Below, piece by piece: positions 5,563-14,509 of a stretch of DNA of 18,673 nt. The translations under genes were made by a program, and so were the position numbers. The DNA comes from Coriobacteriia bacterium. Its GTDB lineage: Bacteria; Actinomycetota; Coriobacteriia; Anaerosomatales; Anaerosomataceae. Every line of letters starts with the position of its first letter. Position 1 is the first letter of the stretch. Location: the NCBI GenBank assembly GCA_016938395.1, contig JAFGUS010000136.1:1-18673 (forward strand), in the 5' to 3' direction. Under the pieces are notes generated by a model, which was not told the origin of the DNA, searched no databases, and saw only the letters and a program-made list of their open reading frames with translations.

Positions 5563-6482
5563 GCGCGCGCCGCGCTGTGGCCATCGGTGGCGGTACGGGG
5601 CTGCCGCTCGTGCTTCGCTGTCTTCTGGAGGCCGGGTTCGATCCCACTGCAGTGGTCACCGTCGCCGACGACGGCGGCTCCTCGGGCGAACTGAGGCGCG
5701 AACTCGGTGTGTTACCGCCGGGCGACATCCGCAACTGCCTTGTGGCGCTTGCCGAGCCCGGCTCGGCGCTCGCGTCGCTCTTCCAGTACCGCTTCTCGCA
5801 GGGCTCCGGCCTTGCCGGCCACGCGCTCGGCAACCTCGCCATCGCCGCCCTCGCCGACATCGAGGGCGGTTTCGCCGAGGGCGTTGAGGCGGCCGCCCGG
5901 CTCCTCGGTGCGCGCGGCAAGGTACTGCCCTCCACTCTCGTCGACGTCCGGCTCTCGGGGCGCGACGCAGCGGGTACCGTGATCACCGGTCAGGCGAACG
6001 TTGCGCGTACCGACGGTCCCATCGCCGCCGTGTGCATGGACCCCGAGGCGCCTCCCGCGTATGGCCCGGCGCTTGACACGATCGGGCAGGCCGACGTGGT
6101 CGTCATCGGTCCGGGCAGCCTCTTCACGAGCATCATCCCGGACTTCCTGGTGGGTGGCATGACCGAGGCGGTACGAGCGACGCGGGCCACGGTGATCTAC
6201 GTGTGCAACGTGGCGAACATGCGTGGCGAGACGAATGGCATGGACGCCGCCGACCACGTGGACGCGCTCGTGCGCCACGGACTCGATGGCGTCATCGACG
6301 TGGCGCTCGTGGACACCTCGCACCTGCCGGACGAGCACCCACACGTGGCCGCAGGCCCGGACGTGGTCGCCCGCATCGAGGCGTATGGCATCCGCGTGCA
6401 CGCCGCCCTGCTCGCGGACCCCGTCACGCCCACGCACCACGACCCCGCGCGGCTGCTCGCCGCACTCGGGGAGGTGTGGTGA
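5559..6482 (+). CDS. yvcK: YvcK/CofD-like gluconeogenesis factor
   Basis: A 307-residue cytoplasmic protein of the YvcK/YbhK group. Clear motifs are GGGTGLP (10-16), VTVADDGGSSGELR (33-46), PPGDIRNCLVAL (53-64) and GHALGNL (88-94), which form the UDP-sugar-binding fold shared with CofD. In Bacillus YvcK binds UDP-GlcNAc and is needed for growth on gluconeogenic carbon and for normal cell shape; it is also a target of the PASTA kinase in several Gram-positives. The length fits the family. Start GTG 5559 overlaps the rapZ stop; the stop TGA at 6480-6482 shares its last base with the whiA start. CofD itself (2-phospho-lactate transferase) is unlikely given this operon. Confidence 0.95.
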   Translation: MSARRAVAIGGGTGLPLVLRCLLEAGFDPTAVVTVADDGGSSGELRRELGVLPPGDIRNCLVALAEPGSALASLFQYRFSQGSGLAGHALGNLAIAALADIEGGFAEGVEAAARLLGARGKVLPSTLVDVRLSGRDAAGTVITGQANVARTDGPIAAVCMDPEAPPAYGPALDTIGQADVVVIGPGSLFTSIIPDFLVGGMTEAVRATRATVIYVCNVANMRGETNGMDAADHVDALVRHGLDGVIDVALVDTSHLPDEHPHVAAGPDVVARIEAYGIRVHAALLADPVTPTHHDPARLLAALGEVW

Positions 6483-7408
6483 TGTCGTTCACCGCCGAGG
6501 TGAAAGAGGAGCTCGCACGCGTCGAGAACCAGAAGCTGTGCTGCGCGCACGCCGAGCTCTCGGCGCTCATCCGCGTTGAGGGCACGCTGCACTACATGGG
6601 AGCCGGGCGGATGCGGCTTGAGGTCGCCACCGAGACCGCGCCGGTGGCCCGCAAGATCATCAAGCTGCTCCACGGCGTCTACGACCTCACCACCGAACTC
6701 ACCGTGCGCCGCTCGGTGCTGCACAAGTCGAACAACTACCTCATCACCGTGGTGAGCCAGAAGGCGCTCGCGCCGGCGCTCACCGAACTCGGCATCTTGG
6801 ACGAGTCGCTCGCGCCGCTGTACTCGGTGCCGCCGTGGCTCGTGAAGAAGGACTGCTGCGCGGTGGCCTACCTCCGGGGCACGTTCCTCGGCGGCGGGTT
6901 CGTGGCCGATCCGCACGGCGACTTCCACTTCGAGCTCACTGCCGAGTCTGAGCAGGTAGCCGACGACCTCGTGGCGCTCATGGCCCGTTTCGGCATCAAC
7001 GCGCGGGTCACGAGCCGGCGCGGTACGTACGCGGTCTACCTCAAAGGCGCCGAGCCGATCGTGACGTTCCTCGCGCTCGTGGGCGCGCACCGCGCGCTCC
7101 TGCGCACCGAAGACGTGCGCATCATCAAGGAGATGCGCAACGACGTGAACCGGCTCGTAAACGCCGAGACTGCCAACCTGCAGAAGACCGCGCAAGCAGC
7201 GGCCGAGCAAGTGGCGGCGGTCCGTGAGATCGAGCGCGCCCGGGGTCTCGACTCGCTGCCGCCGGCGCTCCGCGAGATCGCGTACCTGCGGCTCGAGCAC
7301 CCCGACGTCAGCCTGCGGGAGCTCGGCGACCTCGCCGAGCCGCAGCTGTCGAAGTCCGCGGTCTACCACCGCATCCGTCGGCTGGAGGAACTGGCCTCAG
7401 ACGGGTAG
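6482..7408 (+). CDS. whiA: DNA-binding protein WhiA
   Basis: A 308-residue WhiA orthologue. The N-terminal part (SFTAEVKEELAR... CCAHAELSAL) and the middle (CCAVAYLRGTFLGGGFVADPHGDFHFEL at about 120-147) form the homing-endonuclease-like LAGLIDADG domain that has lost cleavage. The C-terminal 50 residues (ALREIAYLRLEHPDVSL, then ELGDLAEPQLSKSAVYHRIRRL) are the helix-turn-helix that binds GACAC-type sites in Streptomyces. WhiA controls sporulation division genes in Streptomyces and chromosome segregation/division in Bacillus. The start overlaps the yvcK stop by one base, so it is translationally coupled. Its targets in this organism cannot be read from the window. Confidence 0.96.
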   Translation: MSFTAEVKEELARVENQKLCCAHAELSALIRVEGTLHYMGAGRMRLEVATETAPVARKIIKLLHGVYDLTTELTVRRSVLHKSNNYLITVVSQKALAPALTELGILDESLAPLYSVPPWLVKKDCCAVAYLRGTFLGGGFVADPHGDFHFELTAESEQVADDLVALMARFGINARVTSRRGTYAVYLKGAEPIVTFLALVGAHRALLRTEDVRIIKEMRNDVNRLVNAETANLQKTAQAAAEQVAAVREIERARGLDSLPPALREIAYLRLEHPDVSLRELGDLAEPQLSKSAVYHRIRRLEELASDG

Positions 7409-7458
7409 GAACTGAGATGAGACGCGCGGAATGCGCCTGCGCTGCCGCGTGTTTCGGC

Positions 7459-7464
7459 TACTAT
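7459..7464 (+). promoter_or_regulatory. Possible -10 box of the glycolytic operon
   Basis: TACTAT lies in the 118-nt gap between whiA and gap, directly before a strong inverted repeat. The region around 7436-7442 offers only a weak -35. The position, a fresh start after the whiA operon, supports it more than the sequence does. Confidence 0.35.
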
Positions 7465-7466
7465 GA

Positions 7467-8528
<1,062 letters not shown>

Positions 8529-8544
8529 GAGCCGTCACGACGGC

Positions 8545-8572
8545 GAGGCGTCCTCACCCACGAGGGCGCCTC
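8545..8572 (+). terminator. Hairpin between gap and pgk (attenuator-like)
   Basis: GAGGCGTCCTC (8545-8555) pairs with GAGGGCGCCTC (8562-8572) as an 11-bp stem with one G-U pair and a 6-nt loop, followed by GTTT. It begins 17 nt after the gap stop. The short U run suggests partial termination or mRNA processing, which would make gap more abundant than the downstream genes. Confidence 0.5.
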
Positions 8573-8613
8573 GTTTGACGAAACGCCCGGTTCGGTCCGA
8601 TCGGGGAGGTCTC

Positions 8614-9804
8614 ATGTTCGCCAAGCAGACCGTGAAGGACGTTAACGTCCGCGGCAAGCGCGTGCTCGTGCGCGTCGATTTCAACGTGCCGCTCGCCGAG
8701 GGGGCGGTCACCGACGACACGCGCGTCCGCGCGGCGCTGCCCACGATCCGCTACCTTATCGACCACGGCGCGCGGGTGGTTCTCGTCTCGCACCTCGGCC
8801 GCCCCAAGGGCGAGCCCGACCCGCAGTTCTCGCTCAAGCCGGTGCGGCGCGCACTGCAGCGCCTCATCGGCCGCAACGTCGCCTTCTCTCCCGACATCGT
8901 GGGTCCCGAGGCCGAGGAGGCCGTCGGCCGCATGATCGACGGCGAGATCCTGATGCTCGAGAACGTGCGGTTCGACCCCGGCGAGAAGGCGAACGACCCC
9001 GAGTTCGCCCGCAGACTCGCGGCCCTCGGCGAGATCTACGTAAACGATGCCTTCGGCGCGGCGCACCGGGCGCACGCGTCCACCGCCGGCGTGACGGCCT
9101 ACCTGCCCGCCTATGCGGGCATGCTGCTCGCGCGCGAGGTTGAAACGCTCACGGGCATGCTCTCCGAGCCCGATCGACCGTTCGTGGGCATTCTCGGTGG
9201 CAGCAAGGTGAGCGACAAGTTCGGCGTGATCGACAAGCTGCTCGAGTGCTGCGACACGGTGCTCATCGGGGGCGGCATGGCGTTCACGTTCCTCGTGGCC
9301 AAGGGCCTTGAGGTGGGCGACTCGATCGTCGAGGCCGAGTGGGTCGAGCCGGCGAAGGAGATGCTCGAGAAAGCGAAGGGCGCCGGCATCGAACTCGTGC
9401 TGCCCACCGACTTCGTTATCGCCGCCGAAGTCGCCGAGGATGCCGAGACGCGCATCGTGGGCCGCGAAGAGATCCCCGCCGGCATGAAGGGCCTCGACAT
9501 CGGACCGAGCACGATCGAGCTCTACAAGGCTGAGATCTCCCGCGCCAAGACCATCTTCTGGAACGGCCCGATGGGCGTATTCGAGATGACACCGTTCGAG
9601 ACGGGCACCAAAGAGGTGGCCATCGCGGTGGGTCGCAACAGCCGCGCGGCGTCGATCATCGGCGGCGGCGACTCGGTGGCCGCACTCAAGAAGTTCGGGC
9701 TCGAGGATCGCGTGACGTTCGTCTCCACCGGCGGCGGCGCGTCGATGAAACTGCTCGAGGGTGCGGCGCTTCCCGGCGTCGACGCCCTCCTGGACAGGGA
9801 GTAG
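8614..9804 (+). CDS. pgk: Phosphoglycerate kinase
   Basis: A 396-residue monomeric kinase that transfers phosphate from 1,3-bisphosphoglycerate to ADP. Seen are VRVDFNVPL (19-27), the substrate loop SHLGRPKG (59-66), LLENVRF-type segment LMLENVRFDPGEKAND, the hinge-side ILGGSKVSDK, WNGPMGVFE, and the C-terminal GGGDSVAA plus STGGGASMKLLEG nucleotide-binding loops. Start ATG 8614 is chosen because GGAGG at 8605-8609 precedes it; a frame start at 8575 falls in the intergenic hairpin. It is separated from gap by 85 nt containing that hairpin and from tpiA by 9 nt. Confidence 0.97.
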   Translation: MFAKQTVKDVNVRGKRVLVRVDFNVPLAEGAVTDDTRVRAALPTIRYLIDHGARVVLVSHLGRPKGEPDPQFSLKPVRRALQRLIGRNVAFSPDIVGPEAEEAVGRMIDGEILMLENVRFDPGEKANDPEFARRLAALGEIYVNDAFGAAHRAHASTAGVTAYLPAYAGMLLAREVETLTGMLSEPDRPFVGILGGSKVSDKFGVIDKLLECCDTVLIGGGMAFTFLVAKGLEVGDSIVEAEWVEPAKEMLEKAKGAGIELVLPTDFVIAAEVAEDAETRIVGREEIPAGMKGLDIGPSTIELYKAEISRAKTIFWNGPMGVFEMTPFETGTKEVAIAVGRNSRAASIIGGGDSVAALKKFGLEDRVTFVSTGGGASMKLLEGAALPGVDALLDRE

Positions 9805-9813
9805 GAGGCGCAC

Positions 9814-10581
9814 ATGAGCCGTCGGATGCTCGTTGCCGGCAACTGGAAGATGTTCACCACCTCCGGTGAGGGGGCGGTGCTGATACAGGACCTCGCGCAA
9901 CGCGTGGATAGCGTGTGGGACGAGGTCGAGGTGGCGGTCTGCCCGCCGTTCACGGGCCTCAAGGCCGCTTCCACAGTGATCGAACTCGATAAGCTCACCA
10001 TCTCACTCGGCGCTCAGGACGTGCACTGGGAGGCCGAGGGGGCGTTCACCGGTGCCATCGCGCCGCGGATGCTCGCCGACCTGCGCTGCGACTACGTCAT
10101 CGTCGGGCACTCGGAGCGGCGCGAGTACTTCGGCGACACGAACGAGACCGTCAACAAGAAGGTGCGCGCGGTCTTCGATGCGGGCATGGTGCCCATCATG
10201 TGCTGCGGCGAGTCGCTCGCCACGCGCGAGGCGCTCGAGACCGACGCGTTCGTGCGCGCGCAGGTGATGGAGGGCGCCGCGGGGCTCTCAGCCGATGAGG
10301 CGGCGCGTCTCGTCATCGCCTACGAGCCTATCTGGGCCATCGGCACCGGGCGCACGCCCACGCCGGAGTCGGCCAACGACGTGTGCCGCTCGATCCGCGC
10401 CACCATCGGCGCGATGTACGGACCGCCCGCCGCCATGGCGGTGCGCGTGCTCTACGGTGGCTCGGTCAAGGCCGAGAACGCGAAGATGTTCTTCTCCGAG
10501 CTCGATATCGACGGCGGGCTCGTGGGCGGCGCCGCGCTCAACGCCGACTCGTTCGCCGACATCGCGAAAGCTGCGCTCTAG
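9814..10581 (+). CDS. tpiA: Triosephosphate isomerase
   Basis: A 255-residue TIM-barrel enzyme that interconverts dihydroxyacetone phosphate and glyceraldehyde 3-phosphate. Active-site residues are visible: Asn10 and Lys12 in AGNWKM, His99 in IVGHSERR, and catalytic base Glu171 in AYEPIWAIGTG (the flexible loop follows). The phosphate-binding YGGSVK and the closing GGLVGGAAL motif are intact. ATG 9814 has AGGAGG at 9803-9808, which begins inside the pgk stop region. gpmI starts one nucleotide after its stop codon. Confidence 0.97.
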   Translation: MSRRMLVAGNWKMFTTSGEGAVLIQDLAQRVDSVWDEVEVAVCPPFTGLKAASTVIELDKLTISLGAQDVHWEAEGAFTGAIAPRMLADLRCDYVIVGHSERREYFGDTNETVNKKVRAVFDAGMVPIMCCGESLATREALETDAFVRAQVMEGAAGLSADEAARLVIAYEPIWAIGTGRTPTPESANDVCRSIRATIGAMYGPPAAMAVRVLYGGSVKAENAKMFFSELDIDGGLVGGAALNADSFADIAKAAL

Positions 10582-10582
10582 C

Positions 10583-12121
10583 GTGGACGCCCGCCGTCCT
10601 GTGGCGCTCATCATCATGGACGGGTTCGGCATGGCCGAACCCGGGCCGGGCAACGCCATCGCTCTCGCGTCCACGCCACATCTCGACGAACTCTTCGCCA
10701 CCTGCCCGTGGACGACGCTCGGCTGCAGCGGTCTGGCGGTGGGCCTACCCGAGGGTCAGATGGGCAACTCCGAGGTGGGCCACCTCAACATGGGCGCGGG
10801 TCGCGTGGTCTACCAGGAGCTCACGCGCATCAACCTCGCCATCGAGGACGGGTCGCTCGGCGAGAACGCGGTGCTCGCCGAGGCGATCGACGGGGCGGTG
10901 GCCGAAGGTGGCGCCGTCCACTTCATGGGTCTCGTCTCCGACGGGGGCGTGCACAGTCACCAGGAGCACCTCTACGCGCTCGTGAGAATGGCGGCGGCAC
11001 GCGGCGCTGATCGCGTGTTCGTGCACGCGTTCCTCGACGGGCGCGATGTTGCGCCCACGAGCGGGTTCGGCTTCGTGGAGGCGCTGGAGGGCGTGCTGCA
11101 AGCCGTCGGCGTGGGGCGCGTGGCAACCGTGATGGGCCGCTACTACGCGATGGACCGCGACCGCCGGTGGGAGCGCGTGGAACGCGCGTGGCGGGCGATG
11201 GCGCTCGGAGAGGGCGTACGGGCTACCTCGGCGACGTCAGCCATAGCCGCGTCCTACGCCGCCGGCGTCACCGACGAGTTCGTGGAGCCCGTCGTGGTCA
11301 CGGAGTCCGATGGAGCGCCAACGGGCGTCGTCGCGCCGGGCGACGCGCTCATCTTCTTCAACTTCCGCCCCGACCGCGCGCGCGAGATCAGTCGGGCGTT
11401 CGTGGACCCCGCCTTCGACGGCTTCGAGCGGCCGGTGCGCCCCGCCGTCCGCTTCGTCTGCCTCACCGAGTACGACCCCACGCTCCCGGCGCCCGTGGCC
11501 TTCCCCAAGGACCTTCCGTGCTGCGTGCTCGCCGATGTGGTGGCCGAGGCGGGCTTGCGCCAGCTCCACATCGCCGAGACCGAGAAGTACGCGCACGTGA
11601 CCTTCTTCTTCAACGGTGGTGCTGAGCCGCCCAAGGTGGGGGAGGAACGCGTTCTCGTGCCGAGCCCCAAGGTGCCCACCTACGATCTCCAGCCGGAGAT
11701 GAGCGCTCCGGAGGTCACGCGGAGGCTCTGCGAGGCGATCCGGGAGGACCGCGCGGAACTCTACATCGTCAACTACGCTAACTGCGACATGGTGGGTCAC
11801 ACCGGGGTGCTCCACGCGGCGATCGCTGCGGTCGAAGCGGTCGACGTGGGCGTGGGAGCCGTGGTGGCGGCGGTTCGCGACCGAGGCGGATCGGTGCTCA
11901 TCACCGCAGACCACGGCAACGCGGAACAGATGCGCGATCCCGCCGACGGGGGCATGTTCACTGCCCACACCCTCAACAAGGTGCCGCTCATCTGCGTCGA
12001 CGCTGGGGTACGCGCGCTGCGTGATGACGGCATCCTGGCTGATGTCTCGCCGACCGTATGCGAACTCCTCGGCGTCACCGCCCCTGCCGAGTGGACGGGA
12101 CGCTCGCTGCTCGTACCCTGA
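10583..12121 (+). CDS. gpmI: 2,3-bisphosphoglycerate-independent phosphoglycerate mutase
   Basis: A 512-residue two-domain alkaline-phosphatase-superfamily mutase that converts 3- to 2-phosphoglycerate and normally needs Mn2+. Landmarks are IIMDGFG with metal ligand Asp13, the phosphorylated Ser63 in GQMGNSEVGH, HAFLDGRDVAP, the MGRYYAMDRD segment, FNFRPDRAREI, and the metal site NYANCDMVGHTG plus TADHGNAEQM near the end. GTG 10583 leaves a single base after the tpiA stop and has only a weak ribosome binding site, which implies translational coupling; GTG 10601 is a possible shorter start. Finding gpmI between tpiA and secG is unlike the streptomycete order and recalls Firmicutes gap-pgk-tpi-gpmI-eno. 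No enolase follows here. Confidence 0.96.
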   Translation: MDARRPVALIIMDGFGMAEPGPGNAIALASTPHLDELFATCPWTTLGCSGLAVGLPEGQMGNSEVGHLNMGAGRVVYQELTRINLAIEDGSLGENAVLAEAIDGAVAEGGAVHFMGLVSDGGVHSHQEHLYALVRMAAARGADRVFVHAFLDGRDVAPTSGFGFVEALEGVLQAVGVGRVATVMGRYYAMDRDRRWERVERAWRAMALGEGVRATSATSAIAASYAAGVTDEFVEPVVVTESDGAPTGVVAPGDALIFFNFRPDRAREISRAFVDPAFDGFERPVRPAVRFVCLTEYDPTLPAPVAFPKDLPCCVLADVVAEAGLRQLHIAETEKYAHVTFFFNGGAEPPKVGEERVLVPSPKVPTYDLQPEMSAPEVTRRLCEAIREDRAELYIVNYANCDMVGHTGVLHAAIAAVEAVDVGVGAVVAAVRDRGGSVLITADHGNAEQMRDPADGGMFTAHTLNKVPLICVDAGVRALRDDGILADVSPTVCELLGVTAPAEWTGRSLLVP

Positions 12122-12130
12122 GCGGGGTAC

Positions 12131-12160
12131 TTGAGCGCGAGCAGCCGTCGCGGGTATACT
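12131..12160 (+). promoter_or_regulatory. Promoter upstream of secG
   Basis: TTGAGC (12131-12136) and TATACT (12155-12160) with an 18-nt spacer give a good housekeeping-sigma promoter just after the gpmI stop and 60 nt before the secG start. It lets secG be transcribed independently of glycolysis. Confidence 0.65.
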
Positions 12161-12219
12161 CGTCGGGTTCGTTCGGAGCATGGCAGCGTCGCACGTGCGA
12201 CGCCAGTGAGGAGCACCTC

Positions 12220-12465
12220 GTGGAAGTTGTTGCATATATCGTTATCGCCGTGCATGTAATATGCGCTATCGGGCTTGTCCTATTCGTACTTCTGCATTCA
12301 GGCAAGGGCACCGGTGTGTCCTCGCTCTTCGGCTCAGGCATGCCCTCGTCGGCCACCGGCACCGGTGTGATCGAGAAGAACCTCGACCGCATCACGATCG
12401 CCTTCGCGGCAGGGTACGGCATCAGCGCACTGCTCCTGATGCTGGTCTACCGGCCGGGCGGTTAG
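12220..12465 (+). CDS. secG: Preprotein translocase subunit SecG
   Basis: An 81-residue membrane protein with two hydrophobic segments (about 3-24 and 56-77) joined by the signature loop HSGKGTGVSSLFGSG. SecG joins SecY and SecE in the protein-export channel and aids SecA-driven translocation. Start GTG 12220 is preceded by AGGAG at 12209-12213. The first 25 codons are clearly more AT-rich than the surroundings, which may keep the initiation region unstructured. The tpiA-to-secG neighbourhood is conserved in actinobacteria, here interrupted by gpmI. It has its own promoter and a terminator-like hairpin right after. Confidence 0.93.
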   Translation: MEVVAYIVIAVHVICAIGLVLFVLLHSGKGTGVSSLFGSGMPSSATGTGVIEKNLDRITIAFAAGYGISALLLMLVYRPGG

Positions 12466-12496
12466 CCTGCGCGCGCAATCCCAGCGGCACATCTGC

Positions 12497-12524
12497 GGAC
12501 CCGCCCTCGCGGCGGGTCCCGTGT
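12497..12524 (+). terminator. Rho-independent-like terminator after secG
   Basis: GGACCCGCC (12497-12505) pairs perfectly with GGCGGGTCC (12511-12519) around a 5-nt loop, followed by CGTGTTT. A 9-bp GC-rich stem with a weak U tract is typical for high-GC genomes. It separates secG from the peptide-transport operon. Confidence 0.65.
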
Positions 12525-12553
12525 TTCAGGGTCGCCCGCAGGTGCCCTGACGC

Positions 12554-12569
12554 TTGCACTTCGATGCAA
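12554..12569 (+). promoter_or_regulatory. TTGCA-N6-TGCAA inverted repeat upstream of oppA
   Basis: Perfect 5-bp arms with a 6-nt spacer, about 185 nt before the oppA start, in the only long intergenic gap of the window (12466-12740). It could be an operator or a small RNA hairpin. TTGCAC within it is also a weak -35 candidate, but no good -10 follows. Confidence 0.35.
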
Positions 12570-12606
12570 AGAGGGACAGACTTAGACGTTAGTTCATACG
12601 GAGCAG

Positions 12607-12639
12607 GCGCGGTTCGCGCGACGTTTCCACGTCTCGCGC
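12607..12639 (+). promoter_or_regulatory. Structured leader upstream of oppA with two competing hairpins
   Basis: GCGCG (12607-12611) can pair with CGCGC (12615-12619). Alternatively GCGCGACGT (12616-12624) pairs with ACG and TCGCGC (12629-12639) with a 2-nt bulge and TTCC loop. The two share 12616-12619, so they exclude each other. No known riboswitch class is recognised. Confidence 0.35.
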
Positions 12640-12740
12640 CGCACGAGCAGCCGTAGGGAGGGATGGGCACGGCGACACGCTGTACTGAGAGAAGTGCAGG
12701 GGATTCTGTAAGCACCATGTCTCTGGAGGGAGGCTCAACC

Positions 12741-14405
12741 TTGTCTGATCGATTCCGTAAAGGTCTTGCGCTGCTGTTGGCGCTGGCGCTCGCGGCGTCC
12801 ATGCTTGCCATGGGCGGCTGCGGTGCGGCCGAAGAGCCCGAAGAGCCCGAGCCGGGCGAAGAGCCCGTCGAGGTCGATAAGTCCGGTGGTACGTTCAAGA
12901 TGTACATCGGGGAGCCTGCGTTCATCGATCCGGTGAACCTGCAGGAGTCCGAGGGTACGCAGGTCGGTCAGGCCGTCTTCGACAGCCTGGTGTCCTTCGA
13001 CCCGATCACGTCCGAGCTTCGTCCTGCGGCAGCCGAGAGCTGGTCTGCCAACGACGATGCGACCGTTTGGACCTTCAACCTCGTTCAGGGCGCGAAGTTC
13101 CACAACGGCCGTGACGTCGTCGCCGCCGACTTCAAGTACGCCTGGGAGCGCATCTCCAACCCGGCCAACCTGTCTGAGATCTCGTACCACCTCGCCCCGG
13201 TCGTGGGCTGGGATGAGATGCAGGCCGAAGAGGCCACCGCACTCGACGGTGTCAAGGTCATCGATGACTACACCCTCGAGGTGACGCTCGCGTACCCGTT
13301 CGCCGACTTCGAGTATGTCGTCGGTCACCCGGCCCTCGCGCCGGTTCCGTCCGAGGAAGTCGAAGCGGATCCCGCCGCCTTCTCCGAGAAGCCGGTCGGT
13401 AACGGCCCGTTCATGATGACCGAGCCGTGGGCACACGATCAGTACATCAAGGTCGCCAAGTTCGCTGATTACTACGGCGACGAGCCCTTCATCGATGGCG
13501 TCGACTTCGTCATCCTTGCCGACACCGACACTGCCTTCCTGGAGTTCCAGGCCGGTAACCTCGACTTCGTGCCGGTTCCCACCGGCCAGATCGCGGCCAC
13601 CGTTGAGCAGTACGGCGAGGCCCCCGATGGCTACACGCTGAACCCGGGCGAGCAGGTCAGCCTCGGTGGCGAGCAGGCTATCTACTACCTGCTCATCAAC
13701 AACGATCAGAAGCCGCTCGACGATCCGCTGGTGCGCCAGGCGATCTCGCTTGCGATCGACCGCCAGGACATCTGCGACAAGGTCTTTGAGGGAACCCGCG
13801 AGCCGGCCACGGGCATCGTCCCGCCGGGCATCGTGGGCCACGAGCCGGGAGCCTTCCCGTACGCCAAGTACGACGTTGAGGCCGCCAAGGCCAAGCTCGT
13901 CGAGGCGGGTTATCCCGAGGGCGCCGGTCTTCCCGAGATCACCATCGAGTTCAACAGCGGTGTGGGTCACGAGGACATCCTCCAGCTCGTCCAGGAGGAC
14001 CTCAAGGCCGTTGGCATCAACGGTGAGCTGGTCGGCAGCGAGTGGGCGCAGTACCTGGACAAGCTGGGTGCCGGCGACTACTCCGTGGGTCGTCTCGGCT
14101 GGATCGCCGACTACCCCGCCAAGGACAACTTCCTGTACCCGCTGTTCAAGACGGGTAGCGCTGACAACTACTCGTTCTACGGCGACGCAGATGTTGACGC
14201 GAAGCTGGATGTGGCGCGTGCCACCGCCGATGGCGACGAGCGCCTGGCCCTGTACCAGGAGATCGAGTCCATCATCGGTGAGGCTTCGCCTGTCGTTCCG
14301 ATGTTCTACTACAAGCACACGCGTGTCGCATCTGACCGCGTGAACGAGGGCATCTACAGCCCGAACGGCCTGTTCACGTTCGAGACGGTCTGGCTCACGA
14401 AGTAA
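12741..14405 (+). CDS. Peptide ABC transporter substrate-binding lipoprotein (OppA/DppA, SBP family 5)
   Basis: A 554-residue extracellular solute-binding protein family 5 member. The signal peptide (RFRKGLALLLALALAASML) ends in AMGGC, so Cys27 is lipidated and the protein is held on the outer membrane face. An unusually acidic Glu/Pro linker (residues 31-43) leads to the binding fold: GGTFKMYIGEP, FDSLVSFDP, AESWSANDDATVWTFNL, GAKFHNGRDVVAADF, and the C-terminal LGWIADYPAKDNFLYPLF region typical of oligopeptide binders. TTG 12741 is preferred because GGGAGG at 12728-12733 is well spaced; ATG 12717 and ATG 12663 are in frame but poorly supported. Its codon use looks strongly biased, which fits high expression. 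Specificity (peptide versus nickel or other ligand) cannot be fixed. Confidence 0.92.
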   Translation: MSDRFRKGLALLLALALAASMLAMGGCGAAEEPEEPEPGEEPVEVDKSGGTFKMYIGEPAFIDPVNLQESEGTQVGQAVFDSLVSFDPITSELRPAAAESWSANDDATVWTFNLVQGAKFHNGRDVVAADFKYAWERISNPANLSEISYHLAPVVGWDEMQAEEATALDGVKVIDDYTLEVTLAYPFADFEYVVGHPALAPVPSEEVEADPAAFSEKPVGNGPFMMTEPWAHDQYIKVAKFADYYGDEPFIDGVDFVILADTDTAFLEFQAGNLDFVPVPTGQIAATVEQYGEAPDGYTLNPGEQVSLGGEQAIYYLLINNDQKPLDDPLVRQAISLAIDRQDICDKVFEGTREPATGIVPPGIVGHEPGAFPYAKYDVEAAKAKLVEAGYPEGAGLPEITIEFNSGVGHEDILQLVQEDLKAVGINGELVGSEWAQYLDKLGAGDYSVGRLGWIADYPAKDNFLYPLFKTGSADNYSFYGDADVDAKLDVARATADGDERLALYQEIESIIGEASPVVPMFYYKHTRVASDRVNEGIYSPNGLFTFETVWLTK

Positions 14406-14417
14406 CGGTCATGACCG
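14406..14417. promoter_or_regulatory. 12-nt perfect palindrome after the oppA stop
   Basis: CGGTCATGACCG reads the same on both strands and begins one base after the oppA stop codon (14403-14405). With no loop it is a poor hairpin, so protein binding is as likely as an RNA role; chance is possible. Confidence 0.4.
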
Positions 14418-14433
14418 CGTAGCACGGCCCGAC

Positions 14434-14467
14434 GTGTGCCGGGGCACCCCCGGGTGCCCCGGCACAC
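14434..14467 (+). terminator. Perfect 16-bp GC-rich hairpin between oppA and oppB
   Basis: GTGTGCCGGGGCACCC (14434-14449) is the exact reverse complement of GGGTGCCCCGGCACAC (14452-14467), separated by CC; the practical loop is 4-6 nt. No U tract follows. The position between binding-protein and permease genes fits an mRNA 3' stabiliser or partial terminator that lets the binding protein be made in excess, as known for other ABC importer operons. Confidence 0.75.
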
Positions 14468-14509
14468 AGGCATCGGTCACGGGCGTGCAGACCACGGAAG
14501 ACGGGTCCC

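Noticed and set aside
6197..7369. 390-codon minus-strand open frame opposite yvcK/whiA
   Set aside because: Shadow of two overlapping conserved genes; no start signal and no domain.
8554..9900. 448-codon minus-strand open frame opposite pgk
   Set aside because: Shadow of pgk; the product is low-complexity His/Arg/Glu-rich sequence with no family pattern.
12663..12740. Longer N-terminus of the peptide-binding protein from ATG 12663 or ATG 12717
   Set aside because: The first has a purine-rich motif only 1 nt away and the second none at a proper distance; TTG 12741 has a strong, well-spaced site and begins exactly at a classical lipoprotein signal.
12735..14318. 527-codon minus-strand open frame opposite the peptide-binding protein gene
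   Set aside because: It mirrors the codon structure of a clear plus-strand gene, has no recognisable domain or ribosome binding site, and such antisense frames are expected at this GC content.
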